This document shows positions 25,159 to 34,042 of a stretch of 54,899 nucleotides of DNA, in pieces (within the stretch, counting starts at the first letter, position 1; the number at the start of each line of letters is the position of its first letter). The stretch is from Chloroflexota bacterium (GTDB taxonomy: Bacteria > Chloroflexota > Anaerolineae > Caldilineales > Caldilineaceae): the NCBI GenBank assembly GCA_003577005.1, contig QEUW01000005.1, positions 1 to 54,899 of the forward strand. The letters run 5' to 3'. The position numbers and the translations under genes were made by a program. Under the pieces are notes generated by a model. The model did not search any database and was not told where the DNA came from. It saw nothing but the letters and a program-made list of their open reading frames with translations.

Positions 25159-26985
25159 ATGCCTAGCTTCACCTCGCGCCCAGGCTGGTTACTTCTGAGT
25201 CTGTTGCTCTTTGGCTTGCAGATGCCGCACTTTGCTACACCGCTGATTGCCGCAACCACGTACAGCGGCTGTGGAGGCGAGCGGCCAGAAGCCACTAATT
25301 TGGATTTTGAAGCACGCGTCGTAGAACTCACCAACCAGGCGCGCGCCGCAGAGGGCTTGGCCCCACTCAAACACAATGCAAATCTAAGCGACGCCGCCCG
25401 TTACCATGCCATCGACATGACGCAAGACAACTACTTCGACCATGACACTCATGATCGGGTCGATGGGCAACAGCTGCGTGTATGTTCATGGGGCGAGCGG
25501 TTGCAGGCCTATTACCCCATCTACGGAGCTGCCGAGAATATTGCCTGGGGCTATGCGTCGCCCGAAGCAGTGGTCGAAGGCTGGTTAGCCAGCGCCGGCC
25601 ACCGCCGCAACATCCTTGGCAACAGTTGGGAGGTAGGCGCCGGATACCATAGCAATGTGTGGGTGCAAGACTTCAGCCGGGATCAGGGGACATTCCCCCT
25701 GATTATCAATCGTGAGGCGCTCACTACCCAACAGACGAGCGTTACAATCTATATCTATGGCGAATGGGCAGAAATGCGGTTGCGCAACGACGGCGGCGCC
25801 TGGAGTGACTGGCAACCGTTCCAGACCGAATTCATGTGGGAAATTGCGCCCGTCCCCGGCCGGCGGCTGGTGGAAGCAGAGTTGCGTAGCGGCGCCACGA
25901 GCACCCTGACCAGCGACGAAATCGAGCTAGAGATCGCTGGCGCCACCAATACACCGACGGTGACGCCGACGCCCAGTGCGACCCCTTCACCGACACTCAG
26001 CCCGACCACGCCAGCCCCATGCAGTACCTGCCTCGATGCCCAAGTGCTACTCGAAGGGCGCCCGCCAGCACCCCATTCACGCTGGGTGGTGCCGCTCGCT
26101 ATCACACTCATGCCGCGGGTGAACGCCTCTGGTTCGCCGGCGTTTTTCACCACACTCCCCTCTTCAACCGATGGCAGGATTCGCCTCAATGATCTGACAC
26201 CAGGCGCCTACGACCTCCTGATCAAGGGCACACACACGCTCCAACGGCGGGTTGAAGTGACGATCAACCCCGGTGCTAACCAGGCGGATGTCGGGCTTTT
26301 GTACGAAGGGGATATCGTTGCCAACAACCAGGTAGACTTGCTTGACTTTTCCCTGCTTTCCACATCGTATACCGATTGTACAGGCGCATCCACGTGGGTA
26401 CAGGAAGCCGACCTGAACGAAGATGGCTGTGTAGACAAAGATGACCTGTATCTGTTACAGGCCAACTACGGCATGGCCGGTGACGAGCCGGTAGGGGGAG
26501 CTGTCAGCGCCGCCGCCAGCCCACCCCCCACCCTGATCGTGCGTCGCAAGCAAGCTGGCGACTACTTTGCGCTGGTCGTTGCGGTAAAGGAAGATATCGA
26601 TACACAGGTCAATGCGGGTGCGCTCCATCTCGATTTCGACCCCAACCTGCTCCAGGCGGTCCGGATCATCCCGCACAACGCTTTTACCACCACCCTCCAA
26701 TATGAGATCAACCATGCCAAGGGCCGAGTCAATTTTGCAGCGGGGGTTCTCAAAAGCAGTGTCGCGGCGCCTTTTGTTTTTGCCACCGTCACCTTTGCCG
26801 TGCGCCAGCCCTTCGACCGGACCACGATCACGCTCGCAACAAACGAAGGACGGCGCACAGACCTGGCCGCAGGTGGAGTGTCACTGAGCGGAGAAGGAAG
26901 CCTCGACCTTGGCTCATTCTTGGAGTTAAGTGAGGCTCAGGTTGCAGCCGATCTGCATCTCTATCTGCCGCTGGTGCAGCGGTAG
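25159..26985 (+). CDS. Secreted CAP-domain protein with dockerin and cohesin-like modules
   Basis: A 608-residue exported protein. Residues 1-32 are a signal peptide. About 50-190 form an SCP/CAP domain (RVVELTNQARAAEGLAPL, AARYHAIDMTQDNYFDH, AENIAWGYASPEAVVEGWL, SAGHRRNIL). A Thr/Pro linker (NTPTVTPTPSATPSPT) follows at about 265-290. Next comes a carboxypeptidase-regulatory-like beta domain, then a dockerin type I pair (GDIVANNQVDLLDFSLL and ADLNEDGCVDKDDLYLL) with Ca2+ loops. The C-terminal region (DTQVNAGALHLDFDPNLL) resembles cohesin. The last residues DLHLYLPLVQR match a tail seen on many Chloroflexota secreted proteins. CAP domains may be proteases or lipid binders; the role is unknown. 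Confidence 0.88.
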   Translation: MPSFTSRPGWLLLSLLLFGLQMPHFATPLIAATTYSGCGGERPEATNLDFEARVVELTNQARAAEGLAPLKHNANLSDAARYHAIDMTQDNYFDHDTHDRVDGQQLRVCSWGERLQAYYPIYGAAENIAWGYASPEAVVEGWLASAGHRRNILGNSWEVGAGYHSNVWVQDFSRDQGTFPLIINREALTTQQTSVTIYIYGEWAEMRLRNDGGAWSDWQPFQTEFMWEIAPVPGRRLVEAELRSGATSTLTSDEIELEIAGATNTPTVTPTPSATPSPTLSPTTPAPCSTCLDAQVLLEGRPPAPHSRWVVPLAITLMPRVNASGSPAFFTTLPSSTDGRIRLNDLTPGAYDLLIKGTHTLQRRVEVTINPGANQADVGLLYEGDIVANNQVDLLDFSLLSTSYTDCTGASTWVQEADLNEDGCVDKDDLYLLQANYGMAGDEPVGGAVSAAASPPPTLIVRRKQAGDYFALVVAVKEDIDTQVNAGALHLDFDPNLLQAVRIIPHNAFTTTLQYEINHAKGRVNFAAGVLKSSVAAPFVFATVTFAVRQPFDRTTITLATNEGRRTDLAAGGVSLSGEGSLDLGSFLELSEAQVAADLHLYLPLVQR

Positions 26986-27015
26986 GGCAAGATGCTATCT
27001 TGCCCGCTGTTACCC

Positions 27016-27081
27016 GCATTCCGGGAAAGGGCCAGTGATGTGCCGGTCAGACAAACAGACGCCGGCCCTTTCCCGGAATGC
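27016..27081. repeat. GCATTCC...GGAATGC dispersed palindrome, copy 3
   Basis: GCATTCCGGGAAAGGGCCAG at 27016-27035 pairs with CGGCCCTTTCCCGGAATGC at 27063-27081. It lies 30 bases after the secreted-protein stop, so it could end that transcript. It belongs to the family at 908 and 22626. Confidence 0.88.
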
Positions 27082-27131
27082 TTGGGCTTGCCCCACTTGC
27101 TATACAACCTTATCCCATCTGGTATTCCATC

Positions 27132-27223
27132 TGGTATACTGTAGACGTATGAGAGAGGGCAAGATGGCATCTTGCCCTACTTGCTGTGCATCCTCGATCC
27201 CATCTGTGGTATACTGTAGACGT
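27132..27223 (+). promoter_or_regulatory. Duplicated extended -10-like motif around a hairpin
   Basis: The 17-mer TGGTATACTGTAGACGT occurs exactly at 27132-27148 and again at 27207-27223. Each has TGGTATACT, which fits an extended -10 promoter element. Between them GGGCAAGATG/CATCTTGCCC (27157-27177) forms a 10-bp hairpin with a 1-base loop. It lies 90-180 bases ahead of the Uma2 gene and probably contains its promoters. The rest of the 324-base gap 26986-27309 is the palindrome at 27016. Confidence 0.5.
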
Positions 27224-27309
27224 GTCAAGTGAGGCAAGTGCGTTCCCTTGCCGGCACAGGCGAGCACGGGGACTGTTTTCCTGCTTGCTCCCGAATCCAG
27301 GAGGTCACC

Positions 27310-27891
27310 ATGTCTCAGCTTGCAGTCGTCGCGCCCCCAACTACGCCCGCTCAAGGTGAGTGGACCTATGAAGATTTTCTAAAGCTGCCCGACGATGGCC
27401 GGCGTTATGAGGTCATCGAAGGAGTGCTTTACGTGGCCAATGCACCCAATGCCGACCATCACTTTGTCGTGACCGAAGCCAGCCGCCTGATCGGCAATTT
27501 TGTCATTGAGCGCCAATTGGGCCGTGTCCTCGTGGCGCCATTCGAGGTCCATCTCGCCGAGCGTTCGCGACCGGTGCAACCTGATCTGCTCTTTGTGCGC
27601 GCTGAACGCTGGCCCAAAGGACAGGTGGCTTTTTTTGACGGCGCTCCTGACCTGATTGTTGAGATAGTCTCACTCAGCAGCGTCCGCACTGATCGAGTGG
27701 TCAAGTTCACCGCCTACGAAAACGCCGGTGTACCTGAATACTGGATCGCCAACCCGCACACACGCACGGTCGAAGTCTACACGCTATCAAACGGCGAGTA
27801 TGCGCTGCTCGGCGAGTACACCGGCGATGAGCACCTTCAATCGCTGCTGTTAGCAGGCATCGACATCGTAACCAGTACTTTGTTTGGCTAA
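27310..27891 (+). CDS. Uma2 family endonuclease (DUF820)
   Basis: A 193-residue protein with the PD-(D/E)xK-type Uma2 fold. It shows WTYEDFLKLPDDGRRYEVIEG, VQPDLLFVRAERW with the first catalytic Asp, PDLIVEIVSLSS with the Glu, VVKFTAYENAGVPEYWIANP and VEVYTLSNGEY. This family is greatly expanded in Chloroflexota and cyanobacteria and is thought to be related to restriction-type nucleases, but its function is unproven. AGGAGGT at 27299-27305 fixes the ATG at 27310. It is not obviously linked to the sugar-acid genes that follow, though only 50 bases separate it from the aldolase gene. Confidence 0.92.
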   Translation: MSQLAVVAPPTTPAQGEWTYEDFLKLPDDGRRYEVIEGVLYVANAPNADHHFVVTEASRLIGNFVIERQLGRVLVAPFEVHLAERSRPVQPDLLFVRAERWPKGQVAFFDGAPDLIVEIVSLSSVRTDRVVKFTAYENAGVPEYWIANPHTRTVEVYTLSNGEYALLGEYTGDEHLQSLLLAGIDIVTSTLFG

Positions 27892-27941
27892 CTTGTAATC
27901 CCAGACCCTACGCCCTTCACAGAGCGAAAGGAGTTGCTCAC

Positions 27942-28592
27942 ATGGCTGCGCACCGAGTTGAGATGGCCCAGGCAATGAAACGCACAGGCCTGATCGCTAT
28001 CATCCGCGGCAATTTCTCGCGCCAGCAGGTCGCCGGCATCGCCGAAGTGCTGCTGGAAAACCAGATCCCGGTCGTCGAAGTGACGCTCAACACCACCGGC
28101 GCACTCGATTCCATCACCTATTTGCGCGAACGCTTTGGCGACCGCATGATGGTCGGCGCCGGCACAGTGCGCACCGCCGACCAGTTCCGTACGGCAGTGG
28201 CCGCCGGCGCTCAGTTTACGGTTGCCCCCAACCTGGACCTGGCCACTGTCGAGGCCGCCCACAGCCAGGATCTGCTCCATCTGCCGGGCGTCTTTACCCC
28301 CACCGAGGTGCAACAGGCGCTGGTGGCCGGCTGCACCATGGTCAAGCTCTTCCCGTCCGAGATCGTCGGCCCGCGCTATCTTAAAGCCTTGCGCGCCCCG
28401 CTCGATGACGTGGACCTCGTCCCCACCGGCGGCATCTCGCCCGCCAATGTGGCCGATTATGTCCAGGCTGGGGCTGTCGCCGCGGGGATCGGCAGCGCAC
28501 TCGTCACCGGGCCGACACAAGCGCTAGAGGACCTGGCCGCCCGCGCCCGCGCCCTGCGGACCGCATGGGATACAGCGGTAAACAACAAGTAG
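27942..28592 (+). CDS. eda: KDPG/KHG aldolase
   Basis: A 216-residue class I aldolase that splits 2-keto-3-deoxy-6-phosphogluconate into pyruvate and glyceraldehyde 3-phosphate. Glu46 in VVEVTLNT and the Schiff-base Lys135 in TMVKLFPSE are the expected catalytic residues. VGAGTVRTADQ and VPTGGISPANVADYVQAGA form the phosphate-binding end of the barrel. AAAGGAG about 10 nt before the ATG supports the start. The next gene encodes KDG kinase, which makes its substrate, so together they complete a branch of sugar-acid breakdown. Confidence 0.95.
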   Translation: MAAHRVEMAQAMKRTGLIAIIRGNFSRQQVAGIAEVLLENQIPVVEVTLNTTGALDSITYLRERFGDRMMVGAGTVRTADQFRTAVAAGAQFTVAPNLDLATVEAAHSQDLLHLPGVFTPTEVQQALVAGCTMVKLFPSEIVGPRYLKALRAPLDDVDLVPTGGISPANVADYVQAGAVAAGIGSALVTGPTQALEDLAARARALRTAWDTAVNNK

Positions 28593-28695
28593 CCGGTAAT
28601 CGGTAATGAGTCATGAGGTTCCGCAGTCGGACGATCCTATTCACAACTACCGATTACCGATTACTTGTTACCCATTAGCTATCCCTCATTCCTCC
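28591..28695. repeat. AATCGGT-type inverted array
   Basis: The left arm AGCCGGTAATCGGTAATGAG begins at the aldolase stop (28591). The right arm (28648-28674) reads CTACCGATTACCGATTAC then TTGTTACCCATTAG. The words AATCGGT and ACCGATT are reverse complements at 7-base spacing. It is the same word as in the array at 45962, 17 kb away. Confidence 0.85.
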
Positions 28696-28737
28696 TTTGC
28701 GCTTTGCAACCGTATGACACAGATCTGGTAAAACACT

Positions 28738-29703
28738 ATGGCTCCTCCACGATACGATGTCACCGCCATCGGCGAAGTAATGTTGCGCTACAGCGTGCCC
28801 GTAGGCGAACGCCTGGAGCGGGCGCAAAACCTGGCGCTCCACCCGGGTGGCGCCGAGGCGAACATGCTGGGTGCGCTTGCCGTATTGGGCCGACGCTGTG
28901 CCTGGGTCAGTGGTCTACCCCGGAACCCGTTGGGCCAACTTATTGAAAACCATCTTCTGCTCTCGAGGGTCTATACCGGCCATGTCGTCTGGTTCGACGA
29001 GGGGCGGGTGGGAACCTACTATCTAGAATTTGCCACCCCGCCCCGCGCCACTCAAGTCTATTACGACCGCGCCGATTCGTGCGCCGCCCGTCTGCGCCCC
29101 GAACAGATCGACTGGAATCTGGTGCTGGACACCCGCCTGATCCACCTCACGGGCATCACCCCTGCGCTCTCTCCCTCGTGTCTGGCGGTCACGCAGGAGG
29201 CGGTGCAACGGGCAAAAGAAGCCGGTGTGGCGGTGAGCTTTGACATCAACTACCGGGCCAAGCTCTGGTCCGAAGCCAGAGCCGCCGAAGTGCTCACCTC
29301 CTTGATCCAGGGCGTGGATATCCTCTCGTGCGGTCAGGGGGACGCCGCCCGTCTCTTTGGCGCCACCGGCTCGCCGCAGGAGATCATCCGCAAGCTAGCG
29401 GACATCAGCCGGGCGAAGACCGTGGTCACCTCGCTTGCCGACGAAGGGGTCATGGCCTGGGACGGCAAAGAGTTTTATCACGCCCCGGCACGCCCGGTGC
29501 AGATCGTGGACCGGCTCGGTGCGGGCGATGCGCTGGCGGCGGGTGTCATCCACGGCTGGCTCGACGGTGACCTGGCCAGGGGGCTCGAATACGGTACGGC
29601 GCTGGCTGCCATCTGCCTGAGCCTGCACGGAGATGTGGTAGTCACCACGCCGGAGGAGGTTGCGGCGGTGATGCAGAGCAGCAGCGGCGGTCTAAACCGG
29701 TAA
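28738..29703 (+). CDS. kdgK: 2-keto-3-deoxygluconate kinase, PfkB family
   Basis: A 321-residue ribokinase-fold sugar kinase. The N-terminal AIGEVMLRYS and HPGGAEANMLGALAVLG bind the sugar, and the C-terminal DRLGAGDALAAGV holds the anion hole and catalytic Asp264. VSFDINYRAKLWS at 167-179 is the form typical of KDG kinases rather than fructokinases. It phosphorylates KDG to KDPG, the substrate of the aldolase encoded just upstream. The ATG at 28738 follows a palindromic array, and no strong ribosome site is visible. Confidence 0.92.
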   Translation: MAPPRYDVTAIGEVMLRYSVPVGERLERAQNLALHPGGAEANMLGALAVLGRRCAWVSGLPRNPLGQLIENHLLLSRVYTGHVVWFDEGRVGTYYLEFATPPRATQVYYDRADSCAARLRPEQIDWNLVLDTRLIHLTGITPALSPSCLAVTQEAVQRAKEAGVAVSFDINYRAKLWSEARAAEVLTSLIQGVDILSCGQGDAARLFGATGSPQEIIRKLADISRAKTVVTSLADEGVMAWDGKEFYHAPARPVQIVDRLGAGDALAAGVIHGWLDGDLARGLEYGTALAAICLSLHGDVVVTTPEEVAAVMQSSSGGLNR

Positions 29704-29765
29704 CTAGGATTGCGCTGGCTCCTTATAAGTAGGTATGGATCATAAAGATGGACTAGCCGGGTAAA

Positions 29766-29842
29766 ACAGCAGCAACACAGAGGACACCGAGATTTCACAG
29801 AGAACACAGAGGTTTTCTTGGTGTCCTCTGTGTTGCTGCTGT
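29766..29842. repeat. CACAGAG word array with perfect 23-bp arms
   Basis: The 23-base arm at 29766-29788 is repeated in perfect inverted form at 29820-29842. It contains AACACAGAGGACACC. The 31-nt loop holds more CACAGAG words. It uses nearly the same word as the array at 32012. It lies in the 215-base gap between the kinase and ATP-grasp genes. Confidence 0.92.
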
Positions 29843-29918
29843 GCGCTCTGTATTGCTGTTTTGCCTTGTCTCGAGGTCAGGTTCTGATTTAGGCGCTGCT
29901 GATCAGCGGGGGACGATC

Positions 29919-31118
29919 ATGTCTGGTACGACGATACTCTGTCTCGCCAGCTACTTCAAGGGCGGGCGCTTCTTAGAAGAGTGCAAACGGCTGGGCGGCC
30001 ACACGATCCTGTTGACGACAGAGAAGCTGAAAGACGAAGCGTGGCCGTACGAAGCCATCGACGAGCGCTTTTTGCTGCCAGAGCTGAACACCCAGCCGGA
30101 TATCACCTACGCCGTCAGCTACCTGGCGCGCGAGCGCGAGATCGACCGCATCGTCGCCCTGGACGATTACGACGTAGAGACGGCCGCCGCGCTGCGCGAA
30201 CATTTGCGGCTGCCGGGCATGGGCGAAAGTAGGGCGCGCTTCTTTCGCGACAAGCTCGCCATGCGTATCCAGGCCAGCAGCGCGGGCATCCTGGTGCCCG
30301 ACTTTGTCCCCATACTGAATTATGGCCGCATTCGCTCGTTTATGGAGCGCGTGCCGCCACCCTGGGTGCTGAAACCCCGCTCGGAAGCCAGCTCTATGGG
30401 CATCAAAAAGCTCCACTATGCGGATGAACTCTGGCCGCTGCTTGACCAGCTTGGCGACCGCCAGTCGTTTTACGTGCTAGAGCGGTTTGTACCAGGCGAC
30501 GTCTTTCACGTAGATTCGATTGTTATCGATGGCAACGTACAGTTTGCCGCTGTTAGCCGTTATGGCCTACCCCCGATGACCGTCTATCATGGCGGCGGTG
30601 TCTTTGTCACCGGCACGATCCCCTATGGCTCGGAGGAGGACAGGGCGCTCCAGACGGCCAACCGTGCCGTGATCACGGCTTTAGGCATGAAACGAGGCGT
30701 CACCCATGCCGAGTTTATCCGCAGCCAGGAGGAGGGCCGGTTCTACTTTTTGGAGATCGCCGCCCGCGTTGGCGGCGCCGGCATCGACCTGATGGTGGAG
30801 CACGCCACCGGCGCCAATCTATGGGCCGAATGGGCCAGGCTCGAAGTCGCAGCCGTGCGGAGCCAACGGTATGAGCTGCCACCCCTGCGCCAACAGTACG
30901 CCGCGCTCATCGTCTCGCTGGCGCGCCAGGAATGGCCCGACACCTCGGCCTACGCCCACCCAGAGGTCGTCTGGCGGCTTAGCAAGAAGCATCACGTTGG
31001 CCTCATTCTCGCCTCGCCCGATCATGAGCAGATTCAGGCGCTCATCGGCGACTATGTCCCGCGCATCGCCGCCGATTTCACTGCCTCCGCGCCACCGTTG
31101 GAACAGGCGCCGGCGTGA
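29919..31118 (+). CDS. ATP-grasp ligase-like protein
   Basis: A 399-residue protein with the layout of carbamoyl-phosphate-synthase-like ATP-grasp enzymes. It has an N-terminal Rossmann-like part ([39 protein letters not shown]), a central [20 protein letters not shown]-binding [20 protein letters not shown] and [18 protein letters not shown], and metal site [20 protein letters not shown]. Such proteins join a carboxylate to an amine through an acyl phosphate. The partners are unknown here. GGGGGA 7 nt before the ATG at 29919 is a modest ribosome site. It is followed by dioxygenase, hydrolase and deacetylase genes in the same direction. Confidence 0.85.
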   Translation: MSGTTILCLASYFKGGRFLEECKRLGGHTILLTTEKLKDEAWPYEAIDERFLLPELNTQPDITYAVSYLAREREIDRIVALDDYDVETAAALREHLRLPGMGESRARFFRDKLAMRIQASSAGILVPDFVPILNYGRIRSFMERVPPPWVLKPRSEASSMGIKKLHYADELWPLLDQLGDRQSFYVLERFVPGDVFHVDSIVIDGNVQFAAVSRYGLPPMTVYHGGGVFVTGTIPYGSEEDRALQTANRAVITALGMKRGVTHAEFIRSQEEGRFYFLEIAARVGGAGIDLMVEHATGANLWAEWARLEVAAVRSQRYELPPLRQQYAALIVSLARQEWPDTSAYAHPEVVWRLSKKHHVGLILASPDHEQIQALIGDYVPRIAADFTASAPPLEQAPA

Positions 31119-31214
31119 TACGCAATCTGTACTGCGTGGTGTGAATATGGTTTGTCCCAGGCGTTTATGATTTCGCTATCATCTACTATCTGAAGATCAA
31201 CCCAAAGGAACCAA

Positions 31215-32009
31215 ATGATGACCCACCACCTCACTGCCGCCCAGTGGCAACAATACCGCCAGGATGGCTACTTACGTCTCGGCAAAGTGTTGAGCGACGA
31301 GGAACTGAGTGCACTCCAACAGCGCATCGACGACATCATGCTCGGCACGGCGCCTGTCCCCTACGAGCGCATGATGATGCAAATCGACAGCCTCACCGGC
31401 CAGGTCGCCGACGCCGGGCCACAGACCAAAGGGCACAAGGGCGCCACGCTCAACTATCGCAAGATTCAGGACCTTGAGTTCGACTCGCTTTTTCTAGCCT
31501 GCATGCAAAAACCGCTCTTCCGTGAAATTTGCGCCGAAGTCTACGGCGAGAGCACGCCGGTCGCCTGCTTCCGCGCCATGTTTATGAACAAACCGGCGCG
31601 CCACGGCAGCTTTCTGGGCTGGCACCAGGATCGCTGGACCGACCTCGACCGCGACCCGCAAATCACCATCTGGATCGCGCTCGACCCGGCCACAGTGGCC
31701 AACGGCTGTGTGCAGATCATCCCCGGCTCGCACCACACGCTGCTCAACCCGGAAGATCCGTCCGGTTTTCTGCGCCGGGACCAGGCCGATGCGCTGCTGG
31801 CGCAAAACCAGCCCGTTTTTCTGGAACTCGAAGCTGGCGAGGCGGTGCTGCTTCACAACTGGCTGCTCCACGCCTCGGAAGTCAACCACACCGACATCCC
31901 CCGCCGCGCCTTTAGCATTTGCTATATGGACGCCAACACGAAGTCGAAACGAGGGGCAACCTTTTCGCTGATCTTTGGCGAAGGGGCGCTGGAGCCAGAA
32001 ACAGCATAG
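31215..32009 (+). CDS. Phytanoyl-CoA dioxygenase family oxygenase (PhyH) 1
   Basis: A 264-residue Fe(II)/2-oxoglutarate-dependent oxygenase. Iron ligands are visible as H137-x-D139 in GWHQDRW and H219 in NWLLHASEVN, with a conserved Arg after PRRAF for 2-oxoglutarate. The IWIALDPATVANGCVQIIPGSH stretch, broken at residues 152-173, is typical of PhyH proteins. These hydroxylate varied small molecules. AAAGGA 5-6 nt before the ATG supports the start. The last codons (ETA-stop) lie in the left arm of the next palindromic array. Confidence 0.93.
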   Translation: MMTHHLTAAQWQQYRQDGYLRLGKVLSDEELSALQQRIDDIMLGTAPVPYERMMMQIDSLTGQVADAGPQTKGHKGATLNYRKIQDLEFDSLFLACMQKPLFREICAEVYGESTPVACFRAMFMNKPARHGSFLGWHQDRWTDLDRDPQITIWIALDPATVANGCVQIIPGSHHTLLNPEDPSGFLRRDQADALLAQNQPVFLELEAGEAVLLHNWLLHASEVNHTDIPRRAFSICYMDANTKSKRGATFSLIFGEGALEPETA

Positions 32010-32093
32010 CAACACAGAGCACACAGAGGAATTGGAGGAAAAGCCCTCCGTGTTCTCCGTGTCTCCTCTGTGTGCTCTGTGTTCCTGCTGTTT
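32001..32093. repeat. CACAGAG word array with perfect 20-bp arms
   Basis: A 20-base arm at 32012-32031 is inverted perfectly at 32065-32084, and the pairing extends outward (AACAGCA with TGCTGTT). The words are ACACAGAGC and ACACAGAGG, 9 bases each. The left arm starts inside the PhyH stop region, and the right arm ends 2 bases before the AGGAG ribosome site of the hydrolase gene. Confidence 0.92.
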
Positions 32094-32103
32094 TAGGAGT
32101 ATC

Positions 32104-33045
32104 ATGACTAGAAAAATCACCGTCGGCGCGGCGCAGTTTGGGCCGGTGCATCGGACAGAAACAAGACAAGCGGTCGTCAAGCGGCTGGTTGCGCTCTTGC
32201 GCGAGGGGCACGCCCGCGGCTGCGATCTGGTCGTCTTCACCGAGGTGGCGCTCACGGCCTTCTTCCCCCACTGGCACATGACTGATGAGGCCGAGATCGA
32301 CGCCTATTTCGAGCGCGAGATGCCTTCACCCGTAACGCAGCCGCTCTTTGATGAAGCGGCGCGGTTGCAGGTCGGCTTTCATCTGGGGCATGCCGAACTC
32401 GTCTGGGAACAGGGCGAGAAACGCCATTACAACACGGCCATCCTGGTCAACAAGCACGGCCAGGTCCTGGGCAAGTATCGCAAAATCCATCTGCCCGGTT
32501 ACGATTGCTACCAGCCGGGCCAACCGTTCCAAAACCTGGAAAAGCTCTATTTCGATGTCGGCAACCTCGGCTTTCGCACCTGGAACGCCTTTGGCGGGGT
32601 GATGGGCATCTGTATCTGCAACGACCGCCGTTGGCCCGAAACCTACCGCACATTGGCGCTGCAAGGGGCAGAGATGGTCGTTTTGGGCTACAACACACCG
32701 CTCCACAACCCGGCGCTGCCCGCCAGCGACCCGCTTGCCAACTTCCACAACCATCTCTGTATGCAGGCCGGCGCCTATCAAAATGCGCTGTGGGTGGTGG
32801 GCGCCGCCAAAGCCGGGCTGGAAGAGGGCGTCATGCAGATCGGTCAGAGTTGCATCATCGCCCCTACCGGCGAGATCGTCGCCATGGCCTCAACGCTGGA
32901 AGATGAACTCGTGGTCGCCCGCTGTGACCTCGACCTGGCGCAACTCTACCGGAAAAAACTCTGGAACTTCGCCCGCAATCGCCGTGTGGAGCACTATGGT
33001 CTGATCACCCAGCAATTAACACCATCCGCAGATGACGCAGATTGA
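32104..33045 (+). CDS. N-carbamoyl-D-amino acid hydrolase
   Basis: A 313-residue nitrilase-superfamily amidase. The catalytic triad Glu47 (VVFTEVAL), Lys127 (KYRKIHLPG) and Cys172 (GICICNDRRWPE) falls at exactly the positions known for the Agrobacterium enzyme, and ICNDRRWPE is characteristic of this group. It removes the carbamoyl group from N-carbamoyl-D-amino acids, giving CO2, ammonia and the amino acid; a related ureide may be the true substrate. AGGAG at 32096-32100 fixes the ATG at 32104. The C-terminal residues SADDAD and the stop codon are encoded by the left arm of a 9-mer palindromic array. Confidence 0.93.
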   Translation: MTRKITVGAAQFGPVHRTETRQAVVKRLVALLREGHARGCDLVVFTEVALTAFFPHWHMTDEAEIDAYFEREMPSPVTQPLFDEAARLQVGFHLGHAELVWEQGEKRHYNTAILVNKHGQVLGKYRKIHLPGYDCYQPGQPFQNLEKLYFDVGNLGFRTWNAFGGVMGICICNDRRWPETYRTLALQGAEMVVLGYNTPLHNPALPASDPLANFHNHLCMQAGAYQNALWVVGAAKAGLEEGVMQIGQSCIIAPTGEIVAMASTLEDELVVARCDLDLAQLYRKKLWNFARNRRVEHYGLITQQLTPSADDAD

Positions 33046-33140
33046 TAACAGCAGGATGGACACCTGAAAAGTCTGTTGGACAGGGCAACAACTGCCCCAA
33101 GTCAAGAAAAAATCTGCGCAATCCGCGTCATCTGTGGATT
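33023..33140. repeat. 9-mer inverted word array
   Basis: The left arm is CCGCAGATG, ACGCAGATT (33026-33043). The right arm is AATCTGCGC, AATCCGCGT, CATCTGTGG, ATT (33111-33140), the reverse complement words at 9-base spacing. The 67-nt loop has no further repeats. The left arm encodes the end of the hydrolase gene. Confidence 0.85.
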
Positions 33141-33176
33141 GATTTTATCCTTTATCAGATTATCAGAGGAATCAGC

Positions 33177-33989
33177 ATGAGTCAGGAACCAATCTACCTG
33201 CTTGTCCGCGCCGATGATATCGGCTTCTCCCATGCCGCCAACGAAGCCTGTATGGATGTCTTCACCCACGGTATCTGCCGCTCCGTCGAACTGATGGCCC
33301 CCGGCCCCTGGTTTCCCGAGGCCGTCCGCCTGCTCAAAGCACGGCCGCAGTACGATGTAGGTGTCCACCTCACACTGACCTGCGAGTGGGATAACCTCAA
33401 GTGGCGACCGCTCACCGGGGCCAGTAGCTTGACCAACCCGAATGGCTATTTCTATCGCGCCTTCCGCAAGAGCGACCACTACCCGGACGAGATCACCCTC
33501 GAGGCGAGCGACTGGACGCCCGCCGATCTGGAGCGAGAGGCGCGCGCCCAGATCGAGTTGATCCGCAAGCATATTCCCTGGGTCAGCCACCTGACCACCC
33601 ACATGGGCGGGCTGCGCGATGATCCAAACTTTCAAGGCGTGGTGGATCGGCTGGCCGCCGAATATGATCTGGCGGTCGATATACGTGCCCAGGGTTTTGA
33701 ACGCTTCCGCGGCTTTGGCGAGAACAGCCAGGCCCTCTCGCCGGCGGAGAAGGTGGCGACCTTGCGCCAAAACCTGGAGTCGCTACCTCCCGGACGGTGG
33801 ATCTTTGTCGACCACCCAGCCTACGATACGCCTGAAACGCGCGCCATCCACCACATCGGCTACGAGGGCGTCGCCGCCGACCGCCAGGGTGTGGTCGAGG
33901 CCTGGACCGACGCCGAAGTCAAGGCGATTATCGCTCGCCGCAGCATCCGGCTGGTGAGTTACGCGGATGTGCGGCAGGGCCGGCTTTAA
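33177..33989 (+). CDS. ChbG/YdjC family carbohydrate deacetylase
   Basis: A 270-residue protein. YLLVRADDIGFSHAANEAC carries the DD metal-binding motif of the family, LVGVHLTLTCEW-like VGVHLTLTCEWDN the first His, and HLTTHMGGL the second His pair. Near the C-terminus, FVDHPAYD provides a further His. Family members remove N-acetyl groups from chitooligosaccharides or related sugars using a divalent metal. AGAGGA 6 nt before the ATG at 33177 defines the start; an earlier in-frame start would read through the palindrome. It fits a catabolic run for amino or amide-bearing sugars. Confidence 0.9.
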   Translation: MSQEPIYLLVRADDIGFSHAANEACMDVFTHGICRSVELMAPGPWFPEAVRLLKARPQYDVGVHLTLTCEWDNLKWRPLTGASSLTNPNGYFYRAFRKSDHYPDEITLEASDWTPADLEREARAQIELIRKHIPWVSHLTTHMGGLRDDPNFQGVVDRLAAEYDLAVDIRAQGFERFRGFGENSQALSPAEKVATLRQNLESLPPGRWIFVDHPAYDTPETRAIHHIGYEGVAADRQGVVEAWTDAEVKAIIARRSIRLVSYADVRQGRL

Positions 33990-34042
33990 TTAGTGCGATG
34001 CACCCCCAGAATGCATCGCAACTTGAGGCAACTTCCCATGCA

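Noticed and set aside
24833..25198. Plus-strand open frame of 121 codons in the gap before the CAP gene
   Set aside because: It has a low-complexity polar composition, no family, no ribosome site, and overlaps the CAP signal peptide.
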